5,374 bases of DNA from Chthoniobacterales bacterium (GCA_017853515.1 JAFMJK010000156.1:1-5374), one strand, 5' to 3'; positions 1 to 5,303 are shown, counted from the first letter of the stretch. Numbers and translations: made by a program. The notes: a model not told the origin generated them from the letters alone.

Positions 1-402
1 TGGGCCGGCGCCGCCTAGTTGCTCGTCGATTTCTTCCAGGCGGCGGATGAGTTCGATCACTTCGCGTCGTGTGTAGGGGCCGCCCGCCGCCGCGCAGAAG
101 TGGGTGCGACAGCCGAAGGGGCGGTCTTCATAGATCAGGCATCGCGAGGTTCGGGTATCGAGCAGCGGGCATGCGCCGTCATTCCTCGACGGCAGTGTTT
201 TCCGTCCGGTGGCCCTAAGCGCGCGGGCGGCAACCACTGCTTCACCGCGGGTCAGATACGGCGTCTTGCCCGTCAGCTTGAAGTGACAGCACTGCGTGCG
301 CAGTTCGCAGTTCCGCTCGACCGGCCTGTCGGCCAACTCTTGGTAGACGGCCCGGACTCCGGCGAGGCTTTCTTCTTCAGTGGACGCGCGCTCCCGCGGC
401 AT
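1..402 (-). CDS. YkgJ-family CxxC cluster (putative Zn/Fe-binding) protein, 3' end cut by window edge
   Basis: The first 134 residues of a small soluble cytoplasmic protein are visible; the C-terminus lies beyond position 1. The YkgJ/UPF0153 cysteine pattern is clear: C32, then C38-C39 (TQCCHFKLTG), then C78-P79-L80, C88 followed by IYEDRP (90-95), C98-R99 and C103. This C..CC...CPLL...C.IY..RP..CR signature defines the family, which is proposed to chelate zinc or iron; its biochemical role is unknown. The ATG at 402-400 comes one base after the slyD stop (TGA 406-404), so I infer translational coupling with slyD; no Shine-Dalgarno motif is visible. The tail from about residue 112 (RREVIELIRRLEEIDEQL) looks like an amphipathic helix or coiled coil. 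The family call is strong; the function is not known. Confidence 0.88.
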   Translation of the reverse strand, partial: MPRERASTEEESLAGVRAVYQELADRPVERNCELRTQCCHFKLTGKTPYLTRGEAVVAARALRATGRKTLPSRNDGACPLLDTRTSRCLIYEDRPFGCRTHFCAAAGGPYTRREVIELIRRLEEIDEQLGGAGP

Positions 403-403
403 C

Positions 404-934
404 TCAGTGGCAGCCGCAGCCGCCGCCTCCGTGACCTCCGCAGCAACCGTCCTCCTCGTGCGAATGCGCGTGGTGCACGTGGCCGTGGGAGATTTCCTCC
501 GGCGTGGCCGGCCGGACATCGCGGACTGTGATGTTGAAGGTGAGGGTTTCGCCCGCCAGCGGGTGATTCGCGTCGACCGTGATGGTGTCGCCATCGACCG
601 CCACGACGACAACATTATCCGATCCGTGTTCACTGCTGGCCCGGAAACGCATGCCGGGTTTGATCTCGGCGCCTTCCGGGAAAATGGATCGCTCGACCTT
701 GCCCATGCGTCGCTCGTCACGCAGTCCATAGGCCTCGACCGGAGGAACAACCACGTCGAGTCGCTCGCCGGCTGTTTTGCCTTCGAGCGCCTTTTCCAGG
801 CCGGGAACGATGCTGGAATATCCGTGCACGTAAGCCATCGGATTGCCCGATTGTGCGGAACTGTCCAAAAGCTCGGCCCGGCTGTTGCGGACTTCGTAGT
901 CGAAGAAAACGGCGTGGTCTTTGGTGATTTTCAT
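404..934 (-). CDS. slyD: SlyD-type FKBP peptidyl-prolyl cis-trans isomerase with metal-binding tail
   Basis: This is a 176-aa cytoplasmic foldase. SlyD proteins catalyse prolyl cis-trans isomerisation, act as chaperones through an insert-in-flap (IF) domain and, in enterobacteria, deliver nickel to hydrogenase. The FKBP half-domain includes MKITKDHAVFFDYEV at residues 1-15 and YVHGYSSIVPGLEKALEGK at 35-53. The IF insert spans roughly 75-125, with KPGMRF at 92-97 and NHPLAG at 123-128. The FKBP strand then returns (TFNITVRDV, 132-140). The tail from 150 is His/Cys-rich (HGHVHHAHSHEEDGCCGGHG, ending CGCH) and closely resembles the E. coli SlyD tail, but is shorter. The start was chosen because ATG 934-932 begins the canonical SlyD N-terminus; the longer open frame upstream is repeat sequence. 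There is no evident Shine-Dalgarno site. The CxxC-protein gene follows after 1 nt. The family call is near certain; nickel delivery is only an inference. Confidence 0.95.
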   Translation of the reverse strand: MKITKDHAVFFDYEVRNSRAELLDSSAQSGNPMAYVHGYSSIVPGLEKALEGKTAGERLDVVVPPVEAYGLRDERRMGKVERSIFPEGAEIKPGMRFRASSEHGSDNVVVVAVDGDTITVDANHPLAGETLTFNITVRDVRPATPEEISHGHVHHAHSHEEDGCCGGHGGGGCGCH

Positions 935-942
935 TGTCGGAA

Positions 943-1042
943 AGTTTTCAGTTTTCAGTGTTCGGTCTTTGGTCAGTTCGACCAAGACAAAGTAAACGCG
1001 GTTGATGCCTGGCTGAAAACTGTAAACTGAACACTGAAAACT
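943..1042. repeat. Two inverted arrays of a CTGAAAA-type heptamer
   Basis: The right array reads CTGAAAA (1013-1019), CTGTAAA (1020-1026), CTGAACA (1027-1033), CTGAAAA (1034-1040) and then CT, with an exact 7-bp period. The left array (943-965) carries the reverse complement: AG, TTTTCAG, TTTTCAG, TGTTCGG. The outer parts form a perfect 14-bp inverted repeat (950-963 with 1029-1042). Between the arrays lies a smaller hairpin at 965-988. Because 7 is not a multiple of 3, and the real genes on either side end or start outside it, this is intergenic repeat and not coding. It fills nearly all of the 115-bp gap between the DUF3820 gene and slyD. Its function is unknown; it could be a dispersed short repeat or a recombination or replication-slippage product. 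Confidence 0.8.
965..988. other. Small hairpin inside the heptamer repeat region
   Basis: TTGGTC (969-974) pairs with GACCAA (980-985) across a 5-nt AGTTC loop. The stem extends by three pairs (965-967 with 986-988) if T968 is bulged. It sits about 30 bp upstream of the slyD ATG in the leader read from the minus strand. No T-tract follows, so it is not a classical terminator. It could be a leader structure or simply the core of the surrounding repeat element. Confidence 0.4.
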
Positions 1043-1049
1043 CGCGCCG

Positions 1050-1271
1050 CTACTTCCGGAGCGGCGCAAACGCATGGTCCGCGCCCTGGCGTTTCGCCTC
1101 GAGAACAATCTGCAGGAGCCGTCCGAGATCCCCCGAGGGCCAGCCCTTCTGCTCGAACCAGCAGAGATACTCGGCGGGGAGGTCGTAGAGTTTGCGTCCG
1201 GAAAACTTGCCGAACGGCATTTCCCATGTGCGCAGTTTTTCCCAATCGGCGGCGGCTTGGGCGGGGTCCAT
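1050..1271 (-). CDS. DUF3820 family small protein
   Basis: This is a 73-aa soluble protein of the DUF3820 family, which some databases label as a putative quorum-sensing-regulated virulence factor; its molecular function is unknown. The family signature is MPFGKFSGRKLYDLPAEYL at residues 18-36, followed by CWFEQKGWPSGDLGRLL at 37-53 and a short C-terminal helix ending ...APLRK. I start it at ATG 1271-1269 (MDPAQAAADWEKL), which gives the usual compact length. An in-frame ATG at 1418 would add 49 residues encoded by the degenerate intergenic repeat, and I reject it. No Shine-Dalgarno motif precedes the chosen ATG. It is first of three minus-strand genes, 115 bp ahead of slyD, and divergent from the operon starting at 1378. 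The family call is good; the role is unknown. Confidence 0.85.
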   Translation of the reverse strand: MDPAQAAADWEKLRTWEMPFGKFSGRKLYDLPAEYLCWFEQKGWPSGDLGRLLQIVLEAKRQGADHAFAPLRK

Positions 1272-1290
1272 GGCGGCAGTATGGGGCGGG

Positions 1291-1357
1291 GATTGGGGAT
1301 TTGAAGTTTCGGATTCGAGATCGGTGCGGATCGGGCGGTTCGCAATTTCGGATTTGA
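1291..1357. repeat. Degenerate GATTTGA/AATTTCG heptad-period repeat in the divergent gap
   Basis: Most of this AT-richer stretch splits into 7-mers: GATTGGG, GATTTGA, AGTTTCG, GATTCGA, GATCGGT (1291-1325), a 3-nt GCG, then GATCGGG, CGGTTCG, a single C, and AATTTCG, GATTTGA (1344-1357). The best pair of longer copies, 1305-1320 and 1344-1359, agree at 14 of 16 positions. It lies in the 106-bp region between the divergent starts at 1271 and 1378, where the promoters for both directions would be expected. The unit sequence differs from the CTGAAAA array at 943-1042, but the spacing is the same. I see no clear -35/-10 pair here. Confidence 0.6.
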
Positions 1358-1369
1358 GAGGGGGGCGGC

Positions 1370-1374
1370 GAGGT
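1370..1374 (+). promoter_or_regulatory. Candidate ribosome binding site for the CYTH-like gene
   Basis: GAGGT stands 3 nt before ATG 1378, inside a purine-rich run from 1357. The spacing is short for ATG 1378 and long (15 nt) for the alternative in-frame ATG 1390, so it favours 1378 only modestly. Confidence 0.45.
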
Positions 1375-1377
1375 GGG

Positions 1378-2262
1378 ATGGTGGCAGGCATGCCCGAGTT
1401 CGCCGAGGATCCCTCCAATACCCCGCACGACGACCTGCACTACCGCGAATACAAGATTCTTCTGCGCCCCGAGCGCTTCACTTCGCCGCAGGCCTTCAAG
1501 GATTTCTGGCACGTGGTCAAAGCGGTGGCCAGGGAGTGCGATGTCAGGCTCGAGGAAGCGGAAAACGCATTCGCCAACCAGGTGCGCGAGGTGCTCTTTT
1601 TCGACACGCCGGCTTACGACCTCTACAACAACCATTTCATCGTGCGCTTGCGCACCCTCTACCACGAAGGCTGGCCTGTCGGGACGCCGGAGCTGACCGT
1701 GAAATTCCGCCATTCGGACTTCGAAAAAGTTGCCGCCGTCGATGTCCGCCCCGCGTTGTCCGGAGCGACGCGCATCAAGTTCAAAGAGGAACTTCTGCCT
1801 CTCAAGGACCGCCTCGGCGATATCCGGTCCATTTTTTCGCACAATTCGATCCTCGGACTTCCGCGCGAGACGATGAACTTCGCCTTGCAAAACATCACTC
1901 ACGCGTTTCCCGCCTTCCACGAGGTGGAAGCCAAAGGAACGGGTCCGATTTCGCTGGTCAACGACATGGCGGTCGAGGAAGTGCAGGTCAACGTGGGACT
2001 TTCCCATTTCGGGCACCATTACAACGGCAAGACGACCATCTCGGTCTGGCGCAGCCGCAAGCTGGAGCAGCCGGTCTGCGGCGAGTTCGCTTTCCAGTGC
2101 AAATTCAACAAAACCGACGACCTGCACCCGGATACGCTGGCCAAGGCCGATTACTTCCACAAAGAACTGCAAAAGACGGCGGCAGATTGGGTCCTTCTCG
2201 GCACGACCAAGACTGCCTTGGTCTACGGTTTGGGCAACGAGACTGTGGTGAACCATGAGTGA
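1378..2262 (+). CDS. Uncharacterised protein, possible divergent CYTH/triphosphate-tunnel-like domain
   Basis: This is a 294-aa soluble protein without signal peptide or membrane segments. I do not recognise a named family. Its layout resembles the CYTH/triphosphate tunnel metalloenzyme fold: HYREYKILL at 21-29 (compare ExExK), VREVLFFDTPAYDLY at 69-83 followed by VRLRT at 89-93 (compare the YFDT..L...LRIR strand pair), ELTVKFRH at 105-112, RIKFKEEL at 132-139, FHEVEAKG at 180-187, TISVWRSRK at 220-228, GEFAFQCKF at 235-243, and a C-terminal helix ending in WVLLGTTKTALVYG (271-284). The first Glu of ExExK is Tyr22, so catalysis on triphosphate substrates is uncertain. Upstream in-frame ATGs lie in repeat sequence; ATG 1378 follows a GAGGT, and ATG 1390 is an alternative. 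It overlaps the first transporter gene by 8 nt (ATGAGTGA) and opens a four-gene operon. The gene is certainly real; the fold is an inference. Confidence 0.85.
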   Translation: MVAGMPEFAEDPSNTPHDDLHYREYKILLRPERFTSPQAFKDFWHVVKAVARECDVRLEEAENAFANQVREVLFFDTPAYDLYNNHFIVRLRTLYHEGWPVGTPELTVKFRHSDFEKVAAVDVRPALSGATRIKFKEELLPLKDRLGDIRSIFSHNSILGLPRETMNFALQNITHAFPAFHEVEAKGTGPISLVNDMAVEEVQVNVGLSHFGHHYNGKTTISVWRSRKLEQPVCGEFAFQCKFNKTDDLHPDTLAKADYFHKELQKTAADWVLLGTTKTALVYGLGNETVVNHE

Positions 2263-2815
2263 TCCGCGCGGCTGCGTTTCGCTCGGGAAAATTTTCTCGG
2301 TCTTCGCGGTGATCGGGGCGACGAGCTTCGGCGGCGGCATCGTCGCCTATTTGCGCCGCGCCCTTGTCGAGAAAGAGAAGTGGCTCGATGAGGATAGCTT
2401 CATGGCGGCCCTCGAGATTTCGCAAACTTTGCCCGGCCTCAATTCGACCAACATGAGCGTCATCGTGGGCCGCAAGCTGCGTGGTGCGGCCGGCGCGCTG
2501 GTCGCCGTGCTCGGGATGGTCCTTCCCGGGGCTGTCGCCGTGACGGCGCTCGGTTTCGCCTACGTGGCGCTCCGGCACGACCCGAAGGTCGCGGTCATTC
2601 TCACCGGCGTGGCTGCCGCCGCGGTCGGTTTGCTTCTGCAGGTCACGCTGAAGATCGGGTGGAGACAGCTCGTCCAGCCTCGCGACCTGGCCTTTGTCGC
2701 GGTGGTTTTCGTGCTCGTGGGGATTTTCCATGTTTCGCTCGTGGTCACTTTGGTCACCGTTGCGCCGCTGGCCATCTGGATAAACCGGCCGCGGGAGGAG
2801 GATAAAGCGGGATGA
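2255..2815 (+). CDS. chrA: Short-chain CHR (chromate transporter) family protein, first half
   Basis: This is a 186-aa inner-membrane protein of the CHR/ChrA family, half-size (short-chain) form. ChrA proteins export chromate by a proton-motive-force-driven mechanism, but many short-chain members are not tested for substrate. Visible family features are TSFGGGIVAYL at 23-33, the EKEKWLDEDSF segment at 39-49, ISQTLPG at 55-61, and GAAGALVAVLGMVLPG at 77-92. Hydrophobic stretches lie at about 81-105, 112-133 and 143-174. The usual PGP triplet of the family appears here as PGLNSTN (60-66). It starts inside the end of the upstream gene (8-nt overlap) and its stop overlaps the next start by 4 nt (ATGA), so the two halves are likely made together and pair as one transporter. 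The family is confident; chromate as substrate is inference. Confidence 0.88.
   Translation: MSDPRGCVSLGKIFSVFAVIGATSFGGGIVAYLRRALVEKEKWLDEDSFMAALEISQTLPGLNSTNMSVIVGRKLRGAAGALVAVLGMVLPGAVAVTALGFAYVALRHDPKVAVILTGVAAAAVGLLLQVTLKIGWRQLVQPRDLAFVAVVFVLVGIFHVSLVVTLVTVAPLAIWINRPREEDKAG
2794..2800 (+). promoter_or_regulatory. Ribosome binding site of the second CHR gene
   Basis: GGAGGAG lies within the end of the first CHR gene, 11 nt before ATG 2812. It is the strongest Shine-Dalgarno match in the window and supports both the start at 2812 and independent initiation on top of ATGA coupling. Confidence 0.6.
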
Positions 2816-3354
2816 ACAAGATCATCGAACTGGTCAACAACTTCGCCCTCATGTCGCTGCTCGCCGTGGGCGGGGGCACCGCGGTGCTCCCCGAGATGAA
2901 ACACGACACGGTCGATCGCCACCACTGGGTGAGCGACACGCAGTTCGCGGAAATCTACAGCCTCGGCCAGCTTGCGCCCGGACCGAACATGACTTGCGTG
3001 AGCCTCATCGGCTACGAGGTCTCGGGCCTGGCCGGACTTGTCGCCGTCCTGTTCGCCTTTTTTTTCCCGGCCTGCCTGCTTTGCTATTTTGTCAGCCAAG
3101 TCTGGGATGCCGCCGAAGGCTCGCCCTGGCGCGACGCGGTGCAACGCGGCATGGCGCCGATTGTCATCGGTCTCATGCTGGCCGGTTGCTACGCGCTGGG
3201 CAAAACCGCGAGTTTCGATCCGGCCAAAGGCTGGGACTACAACCTGCTGACCCTCGGCATAGGTGCCGCCGTGGCCATCATGTTGAGTCTCACGCGGATC
3301 AATCCGGCTCTGACCATTCTCGCCGGCGGTGTTGCGGGGTATATCCTTCTGTGA
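2812..3354 (+). CDS. chrA: Short-chain CHR (chromate transporter) family protein, second half
   Basis: This is a 180-aa inner-membrane protein, the presumed partner of the preceding CHR protein. It has the CHR hallmarks LLAVGGGTAVLPEM at 16-29, HHWVSDTQFAEIYSLGQ at 37-53, an intact APGPN at 55-59, and SLIGYEVSGLAG at 64-75. Hydrophobic segments lie at about 68-96, 113-130, 145-160 and 165-180; the protein ends in the membrane-like GVAGYILL. In the family, N- and C-terminal halves are homologous and inserted in opposite orientation, so paired short genes can substitute for one long ChrA. This copy keeps the PGP triplet that its partner lacks. It begins with an ATGA overlap and a good ribosome binding site, and its stop TGA overlaps the nuclease ATG by one base (TGATG). 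A T8 run at 3058-3065 lies in frame in the FAFFFP codons. Confidence 0.9.
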   Translation: MNKIIELVNNFALMSLLAVGGGTAVLPEMKHDTVDRHHWVSDTQFAEIYSLGQLAPGPNMTCVSLIGYEVSGLAGLVAVLFAFFFPACLLCYFVSQVWDAAEGSPWRDAVQRGMAPIVIGLMLAGCYALGKTASFDPAKGWDYNLLTLGIGAAVAIMLSLTRINPALTILAGGVAGYILL

Positions 3355-4013
3355 TGAGGCGTGCGACAATTCTGATTCTGTCACTGCTGGCTCTGGCGCA
3401 GCCGGTGCCGGCTGCCGAGTGGGAAAAGTGGGAAGGTTGCCGGCTGGCGACCACCCAATACTACGACGGCGATTCGTTCCATGTCATAAAATCGGGCAAA
3501 GACCGGATTTTCCGGCTCTACGCTGTCGATACGGCCGAGGCCAGCGACGAATTCCCCGAGCGCGTCAAAGAGCAGCAAAAATATTTCGGTGCGACCAAAG
3601 AAGAAGTGCTGGCCGAGGGGAAAAAAGCCGCTGAATTCACGCGAAGACTCCTGCAGCAGCCCTTCACTGTGGAGACCCAGTGGATCGACGCCAAAGGCAA
3701 CAGCCGCCAAGAGCGTTACTTCGCCATGATCACCCTCTCCGACGGCACCGACCTTGCCGTGCGCCTGTTGGAGGCAGGTTTGGCCCGCAGCTATGGCATG
3801 CAGAAGGGGCTTCCGTCGTCCTATGTGGGCAAACTCGACCGCGCCGAAGCGCAGGCGAAACGGTCCCGCCTCGGGCTGTGGGGCGGGAAAAGTGCCCCCA
3901 TGCCGGAGGACAACGAGGAACCGGAGTCTGCGCCGGTTGCCGAGGAAGACATGACCGGCGCGCAATCGGTCTTCGACCAGTTGCAGCGCGAATCGGCCAC
4001 CGGACTGGAGTGA
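3354..4013 (+). CDS. Exported thermonuclease-family (Staphylococcal nuclease-like) protein
   Basis: This 219-aa protein is predicted to be secreted and to cleave DNA/RNA using Ca2+. The N-terminus MRRATILILSLLALAQPVPA is a Sec signal with likely cleavage near residues 20-21. The SNase domain spans about 30-185. Active-site residues align with S. aureus nuclease: D40 in YDGDSF (D21), R54 in FRLYAVDTAE (R35), D59 (D40), T60 (T41), E62 (E43) and R121 in QERYFAMI (R87). GLARSYG at 142-148 and DRAEAQAKRSRLGLWGG at about 163-179 match the C-terminal helices of the fold. The remaining 35-40 residues form an acidic, Pro/Glu-rich tail of unknown role. The start is ATG 3354, overlapping the CHR stop by one base with no Shine-Dalgarno site, implying reinitiation. 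It is last in the operon. The fold and active site are confident; nucleic acid from the environment as substrate is inference. Confidence 0.92.
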   Translation: MRRATILILSLLALAQPVPAAEWEKWEGCRLATTQYYDGDSFHVIKSGKDRIFRLYAVDTAEASDEFPERVKEQQKYFGATKEEVLAEGKKAAEFTRRLLQQPFTVETQWIDAKGNSRQERYFAMITLSDGTDLAVRLLEAGLARSYGMQKGLPSSYVGKLDRAEAQAKRSRLGLWGGKSAPMPEDNEEPESAPVAEEDMTGAQSVFDQLQRESATGLE

Positions 4014-4029
4014 GCGCTACTCGTAGCGC
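4014..4029. terminator. Hairpin at the convergent gene ends (possible weak bidirectional terminator)
   Basis: GCGCTA (4014-4019) and TAGCGC (4024-4029) form a perfect 6-bp stem around CTCG. It begins directly after the nuclease stop (4011-4013) and contains the lolC stop (4017-4019 on the other strand). No T-tract follows in either direction, so intrinsic termination would be weak. Part of the palindrome is forced by the conserved LolC ending LRYE-stop, so it may be coincidence. Confidence 0.35.
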
Positions 4030-5303
4030 AAAGCACTCACCGGATCCATGCGCGCGGCGAACCACGCGGGAATGACCGCGGCCACGGTGCAGATGAGAAA
4101 AGCGCTGGCGCAGATGATGGCCACGTCGGACGGCACGATCTCGGCCGGGATTTCGGAAAACTGGTAAATCGACTTCGGAAAAATCTCGATACCCATCACC
4201 CCCGAGAGCCATTGGCTGACTTGGTTGCGGTATTGCACCAGCCAGATGCCCGTGCCGAGGCCGATGAGCGTCCCGAAAATTCCGACCACGATACCCTGGC
4301 CGACAAAGATGCCGACGATTTGTCCGGTGCGCGCGCCGAGCGCCTTGAGGATGCCGATCTCGCGCGTCTTCTGCACGGTCACGGTGATCAGCGTGTTCAT
4401 GATGCCGAAGGCGGCCACGATGACGATGAAGAGCAATATAAAGAACATGACGTTGCGCTCCATGTGGATGGCTTCGAAAAGCTCGCGGTTGAGGTCCATC
4501 CAGGTCGAGATGCGGAAGTCATCGCCCAAGGTCCGGTAGACTTCGTCGCGGATTTCCGCCGCGCGGTAGGGATGCACCGTCTTCACTGTGATCCCGTGCA
4601 CGCCATCCCCGAGTCCGTAGATTTCCTGCGCAATGTGCAGCGGAACGAGCATGAATTCGGAATCGTAAAGATAGCGTCCCGACTCGAAAATGCCGGTGAC
4701 CTGCAGCTCCATGGGCAGGACCATCTCCCGCAGTTGCCCCGCTGTCTTCTTTTTGTCCGCGCCCTGTTCCAGTTGATTGATCTCGTCGACGATCTGCTCG
4801 AGGTTGCCCGGGGAGTAGACGGTGATGGTGTCGCCCACGCCGCAGCCGAGGATCGAGGCGAGGGCGGATCCGATGACTGTCTCGTTGCCCTCCAGTTTCA
4901 GTTCGCCGGCCACCATGAAGTCCTTGAGCGTGGTGACTTTGCTTTCCGCCTCGGCATCGATGCCGCGGATTTTCGGCGCGAGACGCCTTCCCATGAACTC
5001 GGCGAGGACCGGTCCCTGCACGAAAGGCGCCGCTCCGGTCACGCCCTGCACCGAGGCCACGGACTGCGTCCGGTCGGGCCAGTCGTAGATGATCGTCTCG
5101 CCGCCCACGACAAGGTGCGCGTCGAAGCCGAGCACCTTGCGACGGAGTTCCTGCTCGAAACCGGTCATGACCGAGATGACGAGAATGAGAACCATGATCC
5201 CCAAGGTGACCCCGAGAATGGAGATGACCGTGATGAGGCTGAGGAAGGTGCGCTTCGGTTTGAGGTAACGCAGGGCGAGGAAAAGACTGAATGGCTTGGT
5301 CAT
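4017..5303 (-). CDS. lolC: LolC/LolE-family lipoprotein-releasing ABC transporter permease
   Basis: This is a 428-aa inner-membrane permease that, with the ATPase LolD, extracts lipoproteins from the inner membrane for delivery to LolA and the outer membrane. The order is classical: cytoplasmic start with LALRYLKPKR (9-18), TM1 about 19-46 (SLITVISILGVTLGIMVLIL), MTGFEQELR at 46-54, a periplasmic MacB-like domain to about 280, TM2 about 284-308, KTREIGILKALGA (312-324, the LolD-coupling helix), TM3 about 328-355, TM4 about 393-415, and the conserved end DPVSALRYE. A charged helical insert at about 165-197 (around EINQLEQGADKKKTAGQLRE) is absent from E. coli LolC. The start ATG 5303 gives the canonical N-terminus; no Shine-Dalgarno site is seen. 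No lolD follows. It ends 3 bp from the convergent nuclease gene. LolC versus LolE cannot be separated here; a single LolF-like permease is possible. Confidence 0.93.
   Translation of the reverse strand: MTKPFSLFLALRYLKPKRTFLSLITVISILGVTLGIMVLILVISVMTGFEQELRRKVLGFDAHLVVGGETIIYDWPDRTQSVASVQGVTGAAPFVQGPVLAEFMGRRLAPKIRGIDAEAESKVTTLKDFMVAGELKLEGNETVIGSALASILGCGVGDTITVYSPGNLEQIVDEINQLEQGADKKKTAGQLREMVLPMELQVTGIFESGRYLYDSEFMLVPLHIAQEIYGLGDGVHGITVKTVHPYRAAEIRDEVYRTLGDDFRISTWMDLNRELFEAIHMERNVMFFILLFIVIVAAFGIMNTLITVTVQKTREIGILKALGARTGQIVGIFVGQGIVVGIFGTLIGLGTGIWLVQYRNQVSQWLSGVMGIEIFPKSIYQFSEIPAEIVPSDVAIICASAFLICTVAAVIPAWFAARMDPVSALRYE

Noticed and set aside
380..1030. 216-codon open frame on the plus strand
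   Set aside because: It is antisense to slyD, which has unmistakable homology and a complete reading frame; the product resembles no family.
935..1345. N-terminal extension of the slyD frame by 137 codons
   Set aside because: It runs through the heptamer repeat and antisense or out-of-frame across the DUF3820 gene; SlyD starts canonically at 934.
1192..1377. 62-residue upstream extension of the CYTH-like gene
   Set aside because: It is antisense to the DUF3820 gene and the repeat; a purine-rich GAGGT precedes ATG 1378.
1272..1377. Sigma-70 promoter in the divergent gap
   Set aside because: TTGAAG at 1301-1306 has no plausible -10 at 16-18 bp in the G-rich sequence that follows.
1272..1418. 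49-residue N-terminal extension of the DUF3820 protein
   Set aside because: It is encoded by the degenerate repeat in the divergent gap and overlaps the start of the plus-strand operon.
973..2340. 455-codon minus-strand open frame
   Set aside because: It is a shadow of the CYTH-like gene, typical of GC-rich DNA; no recognisable domains.
2105..3384. Two long minus-strand open frames opposite the CHR genes
   Set aside because: Low-complexity Arg/His/Asp-rich products antisense to clear membrane-protein genes.
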